Part shown: positions 1 through 9,692 of the stretch, piece after piece
How positions within the stretch are numbered: position 1 is the stretch's first letter
Layout of the letters: each line of letters opens with the position of its first letter
Assembly: GCF_004319545.1 (NCBI RefSeq)
Contig: NZ_CP036313.1
Span: 3,350,501-3,414,500, forward strand
From: Desulfobacter hydrogenophilus
Lineage (GTDB): Bacteria > Desulfobacterota > Desulfobacteria > Desulfobacterales > Desulfobacteraceae
Length of the DNA stretch: 64,000 nt
Reading direction: 5' to 3'
Position numbers and translations under genes: made by a program
The notes under the pieces: generated by a model
What the model was told of the DNA's origin: nothing
The model's database searches: none
Seen by the model: only the letters and a program-made list of their open reading frames with translations

Positions 1-737
1 GGCTTATTCCGTTTTTGTATAGAACTTGCTGAAACTCTGTATTTAATAGTTGTTTCATTTAAAAAATGAATTTTATTTCCTTCTTTTGTCAGTCTCAAAA
101 ATAAAGGTACATCTTCCAACAAACGTAATCTTTCATCAAAACACTTTACGAAATACAGGGTCTTTCTATTTAAGAACAAAGTCGGGGCTAAAAGCCCCCC
201 AGTTCTGTTCAAAAGAAAATGATATTGTTCTTGAGAAGAGCATTTTTTACTGAAAACAAACGCATCACCACAATCAGATACTCCTGTTCTTGAATTATTT
301 TTAAAATTGTCTTTATAGTATTCTACATTTGAGTGTATTACGTTCACCGATTTATTGCTATTTGCAAATTGCATATTAGTCAATATACAATTTTTTTTCA
401 ACGCATCATCCCCTGCGATCAACTTGACCCATTCCCCTTGGGAAGCTTTTACACCTCGGTTGCAATTCGCGGGAATCCCAGTATTCTCTTCAACAGTGAT
501 CAATCGAGTTTTCACAAATCTTTCCTGGTTTTTCTTCAACCATTTTCGGCAGATAGGTACTGTATCATCTTTGGAGCCATCATCACTGATGATTAGTTCA
601 ATATTCTTGTAAGGTTGAATTTTTGCGCTTTCAAGTGTTTCAAGAACATATTTTGCTGAATTGTATGTAATGACAATGATTGAAACGAGCGGATTATAAT
701 TCAATTCTTTTCTCACAAAATCTTTTTTAGCTATCAT
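1..737 (-). CDS. Family 2 glycosyltransferase, 3' end beyond window
   Basis: The minus strand is open without a stop from an ATG at 737 to the window edge, about 245 codons. The N-terminus reads NPLVSIIVITYNSAKYVLET, the start of a GT-A fold. It is followed by ELIISDDGSKDDT (nucleotide-sugar/metal region) and GEWVKLIAGDDA, the acceptor-side Asp-Asp typical of GT2 enzymes. It probably transfers a sugar onto a lipid-linked repeat unit at the inner face of the cytoplasmic membrane. The ATG overlaps the flippase stop by 11 bp, which indicates translational coupling. Base composition is AT-rich, like the sulfotransferase gene upstream. Donor and acceptor cannot be told, and the C-terminus is not in the window. 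Confidence 0.85.
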   Translation of the reverse strand, partial: MIAKKDFVRKELNYNPLVSIIVITYNSAKYVLETLESAKIQPYKNIELIISDDGSKDDTVPICRKWLKKNQERFVKTRLITVEENTGIPANCNRGVKASQGEWVKLIAGDDALKKNCILTNMQFANSNKSVNVIHSNVEYYKDNFKNNSRTGVSDCGDAFVFSKKCSSQEQYHFLLNRTGGLLAPTLFLNRKTLYFVKCFDERLRLLEDVPLFLRLTKEGNKIHFLNETTIKYRVSASSIQKRNK

Positions 738-2259
738 TATCTTTGGACCTAATTGTGATAATTTTTTTCAATATTGGAATTTTTGCAAACTTCCGACAGA
801 TCCGATGCTCTTCACCAAGCCGTACGAGCAACTGCCGCAGACAATAAATTCCAACGATAACCGACAATAGACTCCCTGTCACCATGCTCCACAAGTCAGG
901 AAGTATCAAAGCCGAAACAAAAGCAACGAATATTATAAAAAGCTGCGTCAAAATCAAACGTTTAGCCGCCGCACTCCAGGTAAAGTTGATCAAATAACCG
1001 GCAATAAGCCGGATACCCAAAACATGAAATACATACATTGAAAAAAAAGCAACAGCTGCGCCCAACAGTCCCCAATAATACAAGCCGGTAATAACTAAAA
1101 TAATATGAAGGAAATTAAAAAAAACTTGAGAAAGGATAAACCAGTATTTTTTCCCCATAGCCATCTGTACAAACCCCATGGGCCAACTGATCACTCTCAA
1201 AAAACATCCCATTACAAACCACCTTAACAACCCTACAGCCGGATAAAATTCTGCTGAATAAAGAAGATAAATGCCAAGAGGGGCAAGTGCGAGTGTTGCG
1301 ACCAGGGCTGGGGTGGCAAGCAAAAGACCAACCTCGGTTTGTTCATTGACCAGACGGGTCATTTCCCTGGGATCATGAGATAGTTCCGCCAGACGCGGGA
1401 AAAAGTCCGCTCCCATGGCAGCTAAAACGAAATTGAGGACATATCCTGATATGGCAAAAGCTGCCTGGTATATCCCCAGGTTGTCTATCCCAAAATCGCG
1501 GGTAATTAAAACGCGTATTGCATATGTGGTAGCGGTTGTAGCCACCCCTGAGATCATGAACGCAAAACCTAATCCGACCAAACTTTTGGCCCCGGAAAAG
1601 GTCTCCAACCAAGAGATGGGAAGTGACTGCAGAAACACTTTTCTCGAATACCACCAGGCAACGCCAAGTTGAAAAATGGCAATGGCCAGTAAAGCAGGGA
1701 CTATACCTGAAATCCCTAAGGTTGCATATAAACCGATACTTATCAAAGTTCCGGCCATGGAACTGAAAATCTGGACCCGAACCAGATCTGAGATACGTCG
1801 CAATCCTTGGATCACCGCCATCCGACCCTGGGCAACAATAGTTATAAGGATCATCAGGGATAGGCATGCGATGCTCAACGCATAATCGGTGTGACCGAAT
1901 GTCAGCCTGCTGACAGGAAAGGCCAGCGCTGCCAGACCAACCGCCCCCACCAAACCGGTCATCCAACACATCCGGCGCAAAATGGTTACCGTCCGTGTAA
2001 TCTCATTTTGGTCTCCTGATCCTGCAGCAACAGCCACATTCCTAACGCCGCTCTGGTTGATACCCAGTCCTGAAAGCTGGATGCCCAACTGGGTTATTGA
2101 TCGATAGGCTCCGATAAGTCCAACGCCAGTCGGTCCAATAAAGACAGCTGCGAACTTGGTTGATAAAATCCCGAAAATCAACCGGATGAGTTGAGATCCA
2201 CCGACCAATGAGGATGATTTTAATATTTGGGAATAGGATTTTGAATTATGTGAACTCAT
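727..2259 (-). CDS. Wzx-like polysaccharide repeat-unit flippase
   Basis: This is a hydrophobic protein of about 510 residues with roughly a dozen membrane segments. The N-terminus SYSQILKSSSLVGGSQLIRL resembles O-antigen translocases of the MATE/MVF polysaccharide-transport superfamily. It would flip undecaprenyl-linked repeat units to the periplasmic face. An ATG at 2259 matches where homologues usually begin. A TTG eight codons earlier (2283) also keeps the frame open, but no strong ribosome site separates the two. It lies between a sulfotransferase and a glycosyltransferase in a tightly packed operon. The family call is firm; the exported glycan is inferred from neighbours. Confidence 0.85.
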   Translation of the reverse strand: MSSHNSKSYSQILKSSSLVGGSQLIRLIFGILSTKFAAVFIGPTGVGLIGAYRSITQLGIQLSGLGINQSGVRNVAVAAGSGDQNEITRTVTILRRMCWMTGLVGAVGLAALAFPVSRLTFGHTDYALSIACLSLMILITIVAQGRMAVIQGLRRISDLVRVQIFSSMAGTLISIGLYATLGISGIVPALLAIAIFQLGVAWWYSRKVFLQSLPISWLETFSGAKSLVGLGFAFMISGVATTATTYAIRVLITRDFGIDNLGIYQAAFAISGYVLNFVLAAMGADFFPRLAELSHDPREMTRLVNEQTEVGLLLATPALVATLALAPLGIYLLYSAEFYPAVGLLRWFVMGCFLRVISWPMGFVQMAMGKKYWFILSQVFFNFLHIILVITGLYYWGLLGAAVAFFSMYVFHVLGIRLIAGYLINFTWSAAAKRLILTQLFIIFVAFVSALILPDLWSMVTGSLLSVIVGIYCLRQLLVRLGEEHRICRKFAKIPILKKIITIRSKDNDS

Positions 2260-2298
2260 AAACTCATATCGTCTTGGGTACAACTTGTTAATACTCGA

Positions 2299-3213
2299 CT
2301 ATATATTTGTAATATGTGGTGCGTTATTTTTGTTGTGTTGAGATTTAATTTTTTCGTATTCCTGATTAAACTCAGAATAATCAAAAGCATCAAAATTAAC
2401 TGTTAGAGGCTTTGGTTTTAACTTTAAGTTGGGAATAATATATAGAGCTCTTTGTTTATAGCCTTTTCCAGTTATTTTTTTTGCTATTTTAATTCTATTT
2501 ATGAAATTTAAATGTTGAGAAATTTTATTTTTTATTGAAGTTGGCTTTGCATAATGGATGCTATTGTTTCGAATTGAAGTGTTCTGCTTCGTTAATTGAA
2601 TTTTGGTCTTGACGCTAATTAGTTCTTCTTGATCAATAAACTCATTTAAATCATATTTACCATCAGTTAAATCAGTAAAATGTAAAATTTTAACATGGCG
2701 GAATTTTGTAATTAAAAAATTGTATAGATATTTATAACGATATATATCGCAATAATTGCTATTTAAAAAACAATTATAATTCTTTTTATATATATAATCT
2801 AAATTTTCATATAATTCACAATAATATGAAATTATTGCTTTCTGGGGTTCTCTTAAGGTGAGTACAATATAAGGATTAAAATCAGAAAAATATTCAGCCA
2901 ATCGGTTAATTCGTTCTTCCCAAGAGAGCTTAGGCGATTCCACAAGAAAGCTCTCTTCGGATAGAAACACTACATTATTATTTTCAAAGTATGAGATTAA
3001 TTTTTCATGAATATATTTTTTATTGTTATTTCTGCCACTTAGAATATCTTTGTATATTAAAGAACAGATAGACCCATTTTGTTTTGCTCTAGGCTGTTGG
3101 ATACCACCATATACAAAATTAGGTATATTAAGGTTTTGCAAATAACATTGAAGAGATGTCGTTGCCGTTTTGGGTGGGCCAATATGAATGAATAGTTTTT
3201 TATGAGGATTCAT
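2299..3213 (-). CDS. Sulfotransferase-family protein
   Basis: The N-terminus [17 protein letters not shown] is the PAPS 5'-phosphosulfate loop of carbohydrate sulfotransferases. A second region, [17 protein letters not shown], fits the 3'-phosphate-binding Arg/Ser motif. Length (304 residues) is normal for the family. It could sulfate a sugar of the repeat unit before flipping. The ATG overlaps the end of the aminotransferase fusion gene by 14 bp, so the two are probably coupled. The coding sequence is strikingly AT-rich and rich in Asn, Lys and Tyr compared with the rfb genes upstream, which suggests separate acquisition of this operon tail. Confidence 0.75.
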   Translation of the reverse strand: MNPHKKLFIHIGPPKTATTSLQCYLQNLNIPNFVYGGIQQPRAKQNGSICSLIYKDILSGRNNNKKYIHEKLISYFENNNVVFLSEESFLVESPKLSWEERINRLAEYFSDFNPYIVLTLREPQKAIISYYCELYENLDYIYKKNYNCFLNSNYCDIYRYKYLYNFLITKFRHVKILHFTDLTDGKYDLNEFIDQEELISVKTKIQLTKQNTSIRNNSIHYAKPTSIKNKISQHLNFINRIKIAKKITGKGYKQRALYIIPNLKLKPKPLTVNFDAFDYSEFNQEYEKIKSQHNKNNAPHITNI

Positions 3214-4816
3214 AATTATTTAAAGTATCTATTATTTTTTTTCTTTCATTGTTTGAAATAAGTGCGCCGATTGGGAGACTCAACAAATTATGACACAGCC
3301 TGTTAGTTGAACAAAAACTTTTTAAAATACTATTGGTATAGGCTTTTTGTTTGTGGGGTGGTATGGGATAATGAATAAACGTTTGAATTCCCTTTTCTTT
3401 CAAAAACCTTTGCAGTACATCCCTGTTCTCACATTGCACCACAAACAGATGAAAAACATGTTGATTCTCGCTTTCCCATTCCGGCAACACAATTTTTTCA
3501 TTGCAAATTCCATTAAGATAGGCTTTGGCAATTTTGCGCCGTCCTTCTATCTCACGACCCAAATTTTTTAGCTTTACTTTTAAAAAAGCCGCCTGAATTT
3601 CATCCAATCGGCTGTTGACGCCTTGATAAAGGTTTTCATATTTTTTATGACTACCATAGTTTGCCAATGTTCGAATGGTCTGTGCCAGTTCTTCATCATT
3701 GGTGGTGACCGCCCCGGCATCTCCCAATGCCCCAAGGTTTTTTCCCGGATAGAAACTGAATCCGGCCGCATCTCCCCAGTTCCCTGCTTTTCGTCCATTT
3801 ATTGACGCACCATGGGCCTGGGCCGCATCTTCCAGCACCAGTAGATCATGCCGGTCAGCAATGTCTATAATCTGCGGCATCTCAGCCAAGCGTCCGTAAA
3901 GATGTACAGGTAAAATTGCCTTTGTGCGGGGAGTAATGGCTTTTTCCGTCAGTTCAGGTGACAGATTGTAAGTACTGAGATCCGGTTCCACCAGCACCGG
4001 CGTCAGTCGGTTTTCCGTAATGGCTAATATCGTTGCAATATAGGTGTTCGATGGAACGATGACTTCATCTCCATCTTTTAATTTGCCCATCTCTTTCCAG
4101 GCACGCAGGGTGAGGGTGAGGGCATCCAAGCCATTTCCTACCCCAATACAGTGTTGAGTACCGCAATATTCGGAAAATTCTTCTTCAAATGCACGGACTT
4201 CGTTGCCCTGGATATACCACCCACTGTTGACGACGCGATCAAATGCCTGCTCAAAGCCATTGAAATATTGCTTATTGATGGCTTTGAGATCCAAAAATGG
4301 AATGACCTGTGGAGAAATTTCGTTTGACCCTGCTCTTTTGTCCGTCTGTTCATCATTATTTGAAGGCTGATCAGTAGTAGATGAAATGACCTCATTATAA
4401 AAGAGATCCGGATGAAAGGTCATATCCGGATAGGTTTCAATCATGTCTTGATCCCGCGTCAAAACTTGCCCATCAATGGCCTTTGCGGATGCTATTACTT
4501 GAGAATCTTCGATATCTCGATAATCGATTTCAATATATGAGGGAGTTTTGGCAATTTTGACGGTGGAGAGAAGATCTTTAATCGCCAATTCAATAAGCAC
4601 TTTGATCTGTTTTGAGGTCATCTTATGAGAAAGGGTCGATTTGAACTCATAACGGAGAATAAAGGCAATATTGTCCAGTGAAGAAGAACTGATGTAAATA
4701 TCTGACTGTTGTTTTTTCAGATAATCAACCACGCATTTTGAATTAGGGTATCGCTTGCACCGCTCATCTGAAAGCAAATCAATAACAATATTATTGTCTA
4801 ATAAAACAGGCTTCAT
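3200..4816 (-). CDS. PIN-domain / FdtB-type sugar aminotransferase fusion
   Basis: Residues 1-140 look like a PIN nuclease/toxin domain: [11 protein letters not shown] with Asp7 and Asp13, a helical middle, then [11 protein letters not shown] and [12 protein letters not shown], supplying the later acidic residues (Asp101, Asp104, Asp122). A polar linker (about 141-170) leads into a complete DegT/DnrJ/EryC1/StrS PLP aminotransferase from [12 protein letters not shown] (172) to the end, with Lys359 in [10 protein letters not shown] as the Schiff-base lysine. Stand-alone relatives usually start M-I-P-F-L-D-L-K; here the Met is replaced by Val171, so the fusion sits exactly at the old start. The aminotransferase would convert a dTDP-3-keto-6-deoxyhexose to the 3-amino sugar. 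The preceding gene is antitoxin-like and overlaps by 4 bp. Confidence 0.85.
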   Translation of the reverse strand: MKPVLLDNNIVIDLLSDERCKRYPNSKCVVDYLKKQQSDIYISSSSLDNIAFILRYEFKSTLSHKMTSKQIKVLIELAIKDLLSTVKIAKTPSYIEIDYRDIEDSQVIASAKAIDGQVLTRDQDMIETYPDMTFHPDLFYNEVISSTTDQPSNNDEQTDKRAGSNEISPQVIPFLDLKAINKQYFNGFEQAFDRVVNSGWYIQGNEVRAFEEEFSEYCGTQHCIGVGNGLDALTLTLRAWKEMGKLKDGDEVIVPSNTYIATILAITENRLTPVLVEPDLSTYNLSPELTEKAITPRTKAILPVHLYGRLAEMPQIIDIADRHDLLVLEDAAQAHGASINGRKAGNWGDAAGFSFYPGKNLGALGDAGAVTTNDEELAQTIRTLANYGSHKKYENLYQGVNSRLDEIQAAFLKVKLKNLGREIEGRRKIAKAYLNGICNEKIVLPEWESENQHVFHLFVVQCENRDVLQRFLKEKGIQTFIHYPIPPHKQKAYTNSILKSFCSTNRLCHNLLSLPIGALISNNERKKIIDTLNNYESS

Positions 4817-5115
4817 CTATATTTCTCCGCCAGATATTGGCCCCGGTCATCGGCATATTGATCACTCTGATAATAAGCCTCATCATATTTGGACAACCCC
4901 TCGGCAACCAAGTCGCGCCAGTTTTTCATTAGATAGTCGTCGGAAATAAGTTCACGGTTATCAGGTTCAGAGATTGATGAATGCGCATCTTTCTTGTTCT
5001 CATCCAACACTTTTGCTACAACCTCAATCTGCATGGACTCAAGATTCTCATATTCCTTTGGAATTTTGATCATACCGTTTTGCACTTCGGCTTCAAATTT
5101 TACGGCAATCATCAT
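4813..5115 (-). CDS. Antitoxin-like protein paired with the PIN domain
   Basis: This is a small acidic protein of 100 residues. Its N-terminus, [19 protein letters not shown], has the beta-strand pattern of AbrB/SpoVT-type or related antitoxin DNA-binding folds. The C-terminal half is charged and probably wraps the toxin. It overlaps the downstream PIN-containing gene by 4 bp (ATGA), the usual antitoxin-then-toxin layout. The N-terminus resembles that of the protein at 21171-21383 (EFKAKIRNGLIRIPDKFRQ), which also precedes a PIN gene start, and this supports a shared family. It also overlaps the ketoisomerase gene upstream by 4 bp, so it is embedded in the sugar operon. Function is inferred from position and pattern. 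Confidence 0.6.
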   Translation of the reverse strand: MMIAVKFEAEVQNGMIKIPKEYENLESMQIEVVAKVLDENKKDAHSSISEPDNRELISDDYLMKNWRDLVAEGLSKYDEAYYQSDQYADDRGQYLAEKYR

Positions 5116-5528
5116 GCACCTCTTTTTAATCCTAAAAATTGATCATAATCTCGAATGTATTCATATTCATCGTAAAGCAGTGATGCCAAAACAAGGCAGT
5201 TGGCTCCAGAAGAAAAGTTGTGCAAATCTCGCCAGATCAATTTGGGTATATAAAGTCCTTTGTAGGCACGATCCAACCGAACGGTTTTCTTTTCTTTGCC
5301 ATCATCAAGGGTAACATCAAAAGCACCCATGACTGAAACATACAGTTGCTGAAGATTTTTATGTGCATGCCCCCCTCGCTTCTTACCTCCAGGGATATCA
5401 TACAAATAATATGTGCGAACAATGTCAAACGGAATATGATCTTGATTATATATGGGAGTCAAGGAACCCCGTCGATCATAAAAGCGAGGTAGTTCTATCA
5501 ACTTGCAATCATAAATGGTTGTACTCAT
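5112..5528 (-). CDS. dTDP-4-keto-6-deoxyhexose 3,4-ketoisomerase (FdtA/QdtA/WxcM cupin), copy 2
   Basis: A 138-residue single-domain cupin of the FdtA/QdtA family. The signature region reads YDIPGGKKRGGHAHKNLQQL, with the conserved HAH pair, followed by GLYIPKLIWRDLHNFSSGA. These enzymes move the keto group of dTDP-4-keto-6-deoxyglucose from C4 to C3, making the substrate for the PLP aminotransferase encoded two genes downstream. The start overlaps the previous gene by 4 bp. It is a diverged paralogue of the neighbour at 5525-5968. FdtA and QdtA types differ in the C4 stereochemistry they produce; I cannot assign which is which by eye. Confidence 0.85.
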   Translation of the reverse strand: MSTTIYDCKLIELPRFYDRRGSLTPIYNQDHIPFDIVRTYYLYDIPGGKKRGGHAHKNLQQLYVSVMGAFDVTLDDGKEKKTVRLDRAYKGLYIPKLIWRDLHNFSSGANCLVLASLLYDEYEYIRDYDQFLGLKRGA

Positions 5529-5968
5529 TTCCCCTCCCGCATCAACATCTTGTATGTATCGTAATCTCGAAGATAATCTTCCTTTTCATATGGGCAGGAC
5601 GCCAGCACATAGGCCACGGCATTGGTGGAAAAATTCTGCATCCGCCGCCAGATCATGTTGGGAACGTATAGCCCGTGATAAGGTCGGTTTAGATGAACAA
5701 TCTTCTGGGCACTGCCGTCATCCAGCATCACGTCAAAGCTACCGGACAAGGCAATGATCACTTCGCACTGTTCCCGGAAGGCATGGGCGCCGCGTTGCTC
5801 TCCCCCCGGTACATCATAGATCCAGTAAACCCGGGCTATTTTGAAAGGAATGTGCCGCTCCTGCTCGATGAATGTCAGGTTACCCCGGGGATCCAGGATT
5901 TTTGGGAACCTGATCAGGGAGGTGTCATAAACACTGGTGACATACTGCTGCTTATTTGTCTTGTTCAT
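5525..5968 (-). CDS. dTDP-4-keto-6-deoxyhexose 3,4-ketoisomerase (FdtA/QdtA/WxcM cupin), copy 1
   Basis: A 147-residue cupin with the family motifs [20 protein letters not shown] and [17 protein letters not shown]. It carries HAF where the neighbour has HAH, and the two are clearly paralogues rather than a recent duplication. The expected reaction is 3,4-ketoisomerisation of dTDP-4-keto-6-deoxyglucose. Its start overlaps the acyltransferase gene by 17 bp, and its stop overlaps the next ketoisomerase by 4 bp. Having two ketoisomerases in tandem suggests either two different amino sugars or one redundant enzyme. Confidence 0.85.
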   Translation of the reverse strand: MNKTNKQQYVTSVYDTSLIRFPKILDPRGNLTFIEQERHIPFKIARVYWIYDVPGGEQRGAHAFREQCEVIIALSGSFDVMLDDGSAQKIVHLNRPYHGLYVPNMIWRRMQNFSTNAVAYVLASCPYEKEDYLRDYDTYKMLMREGK

Positions 5969-7337
5969 TATCAGTTACTCCGACATATCGGTGAATACTG
6001 GCCGGGTTGCCATAAATCACGGCATTGGGCGGCACGTCCTTTGTAACTACGGCCCCGGCCCCGACCATGGCATTCTCACCGATTGTGATCCCGGGAAGCA
6101 GGGTAGCGTTGGCACCGATACTGGCTTTCCGGCAAATATGAATTGTCATGAATTTTTCCGGAAACTGCCTGCTGCGGGGAAAATGATCATTGGTAAACGT
6201 AACTCCCGGGCCGATAAACACATCATCCTCGATCCTAACCCCATCCCATATGTGGACACCAGATTTGATGGTGACCCGATCGCCGATAACTACATCATTT
6301 TCAACAAAGGTCTGGTCACAAATGTTGCAGTCTTTTCCGATTCTGGCACCCGGCAAAATATGGGAATAAGCCCAGATACGCGTACCGGAGCCAATGTCCT
6401 GAGATTCCAGAAGGGCAAAATCATGAAGCATTACCCCCCCCCCCCCCGAATTATCAATACTGTTCTGCTGATCATTTTGAACCCACTGATTGGTAATTTC
6501 ATCCGGATAACCCCGATGGAAATGGCCGGTCCAAGGATACGCCGGTTTGCCGGAGCCGTCCCGGAGTTTCATGTCTGACGCCGGACCAAAAATTCTTGCT
6601 GGTACGCCACCTACAATCATGCCTTCGGGTACATTCCTGGTTACCAGTGAATGGGCGCCCACAAGTGAATGGGGTCCAACGATAACGCCGGGAAGGATAA
6701 CAGACATGGTTGCAACAATGGCATAATCTTCAATAACCGATCCTATTAATGTTTCGCTGGGCGGAGTGGGATCATTGGTGAGCACCACATAGGGAAACAG
6801 CCACACAAAGCTGCCGATCCGAGATTTTTTCCCGATATGCACATTGGAATGGCAGCGCACATAATCACCTATGGTACAGTCCCCTTGGATGTCGCATAAT
6901 GTACCGATCTGAAAATTTTCTCCGGCACAGGTATTTTCTCTTACCGTTACCCGGTGCCCAGTCACCAACCGGGCTCCGAATTTTGAACCAGTATAGAAAA
7001 TTGAATGGGATCGGATCAAAGATTCGGCTCCGATCGTAAGCGAAGGGTTTTCCACAAGTTTAGTTGGATAGCCGATTTCACAATATGCGTCAATGTTTGT
7101 GTTGGGCCCGATTTTAACTCCATAATAAATGGTAGTATGTGAGCCTATTTTGGAATCGCTACCGATCACCACTTTTTCCCCCGCAGACCCGTCGGTTTCT
7201 TTCCCAATGACTGCGCCGGGAAAAACTTCAACCCCGTCCTGAATACACACTCCGTCATTGATTATCACATAAGGGTGAATAGTGACATTTTTTCCAATAG
7301 TGGCACGATCGCTGATAACGGATAATTTGCTAATCAT
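5952..7337 (-). CDS. Double left-handed-beta-helix acyltransferase (QdtC-like plus FdtC-like)
   Basis: The 461-residue frame contains two hexapeptide-repeat acyltransferase units. Residues 1-255 form a long helix ([20 protein letters not shown], ending [14 protein letters not shown]), in length and style like QdtC-type N-acetyltransferases. Residues 303-461 form a second complete unit ([19 protein letters not shown] to [16 protein letters not shown]) resembling FdtC/WbbJ-type enzymes. The junction (residues 298-302) is encoded by a run of 14 G, and the second unit has its own ATG at 6431 immediately after it. Acylation of the 3-amino group of the dTDP sugar is the expected role. It may be a natural fusion or two phase-variable cistrons. 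Confidence 0.85.
   Translation of the reverse strand: MISKLSVISDRATIGKNVTIHPYVIINDGVCIQDGVEVFPGAVIGKETDGSAGEKVVIGSDSKIGSHTTIYYGVKIGPNTNIDAYCEIGYPTKLVENPSLTIGAESLIRSHSIFYTGSKFGARLVTGHRVTVRENTCAGENFQIGTLCDIQGDCTIGDYVRCHSNVHIGKKSRIGSFVWLFPYVVLTNDPTPPSETLIGSVIEDYAIVATMSVILPGVIVGPHSLVGAHSLVTRNVPEGMIVGGVPARIFGPASDMKLRDGSGKPAYPWTGHFHRGYPDEITNQWVQNDQQNSIDNSGGGGVMLHDFALLESQDIGSGTRIWAYSHILPGARIGKDCNICDQTFVENDVVIGDRVTIKSGVHIWDGVRIEDDVFIGPGVTFTNDHFPRSRQFPEKFMTIHICRKASIGANATLLPGITIGENAMVGAGAVVTKDVPPNAVIYGNPASIHRYVGVTDNEQDK
6434..6447 (-). repeat. Poly-G(14) homopolymer tract in coding frame
   Basis: The plus strand shows 14 consecutive C (14 G on the coding strand) between the two acyltransferase units. 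With 14 G the frame reads Ser-Gly-Gly-Gly-Gly-Val-Met. With 13 G the frame hits TAA in the sequence GTAATG, so the stop overlaps the ATG of the second unit. With 15 G it stops at a TGA four codons past the tract. Long homopolymers of this size are known slippage sites. Confidence 0.9.
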
Positions 7338-8239
7338 AATGGATTAAACCTTTTTAAAATTGTATCCACGGATGAACTTTTCCCCAATTGCATCAGATAT
7401 TTCCCATATCCGTTTTTCAAAAGCGGGGCTGCAAGTTCTTCTAAGTCAGACATGGTGATATATCCCTTGCGCAGTGCCACTTCCTCCACACACCCCACTT
7501 TGAGTCCTTGGCGTTTTTCGATAGTTTCGATAAAAGCTCCGGCTTCCAGGAGGGATTCATGAGTGCCGGTATCCAACCAGGCAAATCCGCGGCCCAATAG
7601 CTGAACTTTGAGCGTGCCCCTGGCCAGATACACATTGTTAATGTCCGTGATTTCAAGCTCGCCTCTGGGAGATGGTTTCACGGAATGGGCAATCTCTACC
7701 ACATCATTGTCATAAAAATAAAGCCCTGGCACGGCAAAATTAGATTTGGGATGAGCAGGCTTTTCCTCGATGCTCAGCACCCGGCCGGTTTCATCAAAAT
7801 CCACCACCCCATACTGCGATGGATCATTGACCCAATAGCCGAACACAATACCGCCCTCGGTGAGTTGTGTACATTTTTGAAGCATGGGCTGAAATCCCTG
7901 TCCGTAGAACAGGTTGTCCCCGAGGATGAGGCACACGGAATCAGACCCGATAAAAGATTCCCCCAGAATGAATGCCTGGGCAAGCCCTTCGGGTTTAGGC
8001 TGTTCAACATAAGAGATGGAAATGCCCCATTGGGACCCATCCTTGAGCAGTTTTTGAAAGCGTGGCAGGTCCTCAGGATCAGAGATCAGCAGAATATCCC
8101 TGATACCTGCCAGCATCAGGACCGACAGGGGATAGTAGATCATTGGTTTGTCATACACCGGCAGGAGCTGTTTGGAGCCTGCTATGGTGAGGGGGTATAG
8201 GCGCGTGCCGGAACCGCCTGCGAGGATGATGGCTTTCAT
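7334..8239 (-). CDS. rfbA: Glucose-1-phosphate thymidylyltransferase
   Basis: This 301-residue protein begins [18 protein letters not shown], the nucleotidyltransferase signature of RmlA/RfbA. It continues with [18 protein letters not shown] and has [19 protein letters not shown] further on; all are hallmark RfbA segments. It makes dTDP-glucose from dTTP and glucose-1-phosphate, the entry step to the dTDP-amino-sugar pathway encoded downstream. It overlaps both neighbours by 4 bp. Length is standard and no key residue seems missing. Confidence 0.96.
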   Translation of the reverse strand: MKAIILAGGSGTRLYPLTIAGSKQLLPVYDKPMIYYPLSVLMLAGIRDILLISDPEDLPRFQKLLKDGSQWGISISYVEQPKPEGLAQAFILGESFIGSDSVCLILGDNLFYGQGFQPMLQKCTQLTEGGIVFGYWVNDPSQYGVVDFDETGRVLSIEEKPAHPKSNFAVPGLYFYDNDVVEIAHSVKPSPRGELEITDINNVYLARGTLKVQLLGRGFAWLDTGTHESLLEAGAFIETIEKRQGLKVGCVEEVALRKGYITMSDLEELAAPLLKNGYGKYLMQLGKSSSVDTILKRFNPL

Positions 8240-9285
8240 ATTCGGGGTCCGGGGTCTTTTGTTAGGTACCAGTTGAGGGTTTTTTGGAGGCCCTGGTTAA
8301 ATGTGTGTTCGGGGGTAAAGGCCAGTTGGGTTTGGATTTTGGTGGCATTAATGGCGTAGCGGCGGTCGTGGCCTTTGCGGTCCGTGACATGGGTGATCAG
8401 GGTGCTGGGGTGGATGCTGCGGGTGCAGGGGCAGTCCGGGTATTGGGCGGCCAGGCCGGGGTCGGCTGTGAAAGCGTTGTTCATCAGGTCACAGACCATG
8501 TGGATAATGTCCAGGTTGGTTTGTTCGTTGTTGCCGCCGATGTTGTATACTTGACCGGACCTGCCTTTTTTCAGGATCAGGTCCACGCCCTGGTTGTGAT
8601 CGTCCACGTATAGCCAGTCCCGGATCTGCTGTCCGTCTCCGTAAACCGGGATGGGTTTGCCGGCAAGGATGTTTGTGATCATAAGCGGGATCAGTTTTTC
8701 CGGGAACTGAAACGGGCCAAAGTTGTTGGAGCAGTTGCTGATGGTGGTTTCCAGGCCGAAAGTTTTGTGGTACGCCCGGACCAGGTGGTCGGAGGCGGCT
8801 TTGCTGGCGGCATAGGGGGAGTTGGGCGCATAGGGCGTATTTTCCGAAAACGGCGGGTCGTCGGGTTTCAGGCTGCCATACACTTCGTCTGTGGAAATGT
8901 GGTGGAACCGGTGCCGAGGCTGGGGATATTTGTTCAGCCAGATATTTTTGACCGCCTTGAGCAGGGTGTGGGTGCCCACGATATTGGTTTCAATGAAGGC
9001 ATCCGGGCCCTGGATGGAGCGGTCCACGTGGGATTCAGCGGCAAAATGGACAATGGTGTCGATGTTGCGGGTGGAAAGCAGGGTTTCCACCAGGGACTGG
9101 TCCAGGATGTTGCCGTGGACAAATTCAAAGTTGGGGCTGGCTTCGGCCTGCCGCAAATTGTCTCGGTTGCCGGCATAAGTGAGCGCATCCAGGGCAATGA
9201 TGGGGTCGGCTGGATGGTTTTTGAGCCAGTAGTAGACGAAGTTGGTGCCGATGAAGCCGGCGGCGCCGGTAATGAGTAGGTTCAT
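8236..9285 (-). CDS. rfbB: dTDP-glucose 4,6-dehydratase
   Basis: The protein begins [20 protein letters not shown] (Rossmann GxxGxxG) and carries HVDRSIQGP and the catalytic [12 protein letters not shown] (YxxxK). It converts dTDP-glucose to dTDP-4-keto-6-deoxyglucose, the common precursor for the ketoisomerases downstream. I chose the ATG at 9285 by homology. An ATG 13 codons earlier (9324) is in frame, but its extension (MHNPKPNTQHPTP) is encoded by a low-complexity GGGTGTT-type repeat and is not expected in RfbB. Neither start has a good ribosome site. This is the first gene of the intact rfb run; upstream lies only debris. Confidence 0.95.
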   Translation of the reverse strand: MNLLITGAAGFIGTNFVYYWLKNHPADPIIALDALTYAGNRDNLRQAEASPNFEFVHGNILDQSLVETLLSTRNIDTIVHFAAESHVDRSIQGPDAFIETNIVGTHTLLKAVKNIWLNKYPQPRHRFHHISTDEVYGSLKPDDPPFSENTPYAPNSPYAASKAASDHLVRAYHKTFGLETTISNCSNNFGPFQFPEKLIPLMITNILAGKPIPVYGDGQQIRDWLYVDDHNQGVDLILKKGRSGQVYNIGGNNEQTNLDIIHMVCDLMNNAFTADPGLAAQYPDCPCTRSIHPSTLITHVTDRKGHDRRYAINATKIQTQLAFTPEHTFNQGLQKTLNWYLTKDPGPRI

Positions 9286-9490
9286 GGGTGTTGGGTGTTG
9301 GGTATTTGGTTTTGGGTTATGCATGCTGGGTTGTCTGCTTTTTGGACTGGGGTCTGGCTGGCAGCGTTAACCAATAACACAAGTCTGACCTTTTGGACTT
9401 TGATGCCGGTGTGGGGGATTATGTGATCTATCAGCCGAACTGTCTGGAGACTACTGTTTGAATATCACTGATCAAAGAACGGTAGAACGT

Positions 9491-9610
9491 TTAGTTTTTT
9501 GTGAATTCAAAGGACACCGCCACATGGCTCTGGGCCGCCAGATTGTACACCTCATCGGGCTGCACCTGCTGCAAAATGCGAATGAGGTTGGTGGAATCGC
9601 TGATATCCTC
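9491..9610 (-). pseudogene. GDP-mannose 4,6-dehydratase (gmd) internal fragment
   Basis: The minus strand reads [20 protein letters not shown] followed by [15 protein letters not shown], then a stop four codons later. This matches an internal stretch of Gmd (the region around the conserved [10 protein letters not shown]). Only about 35 codons remain, without the N-terminal Rossmann loop or the catalytic YxxxK. It is a deletion scar showing that this polysaccharide locus once carried a GDP-deoxymannose branch. Confidence 0.8.
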
Positions 9611-9692
9611 CCAAGGCTAAAGCTCTTGGGGTTCCAACATGGAACTAAAAAGGTTGTGGTTTAATTATGCCGAAGCAAAATCATTTACCACA

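Noticed and set aside
8284..9279. Long plus-strand open frames opposite rfbB
   Set aside because: High-GC antisense shadows of rfbB, Val/Gly-rich without any family pattern.
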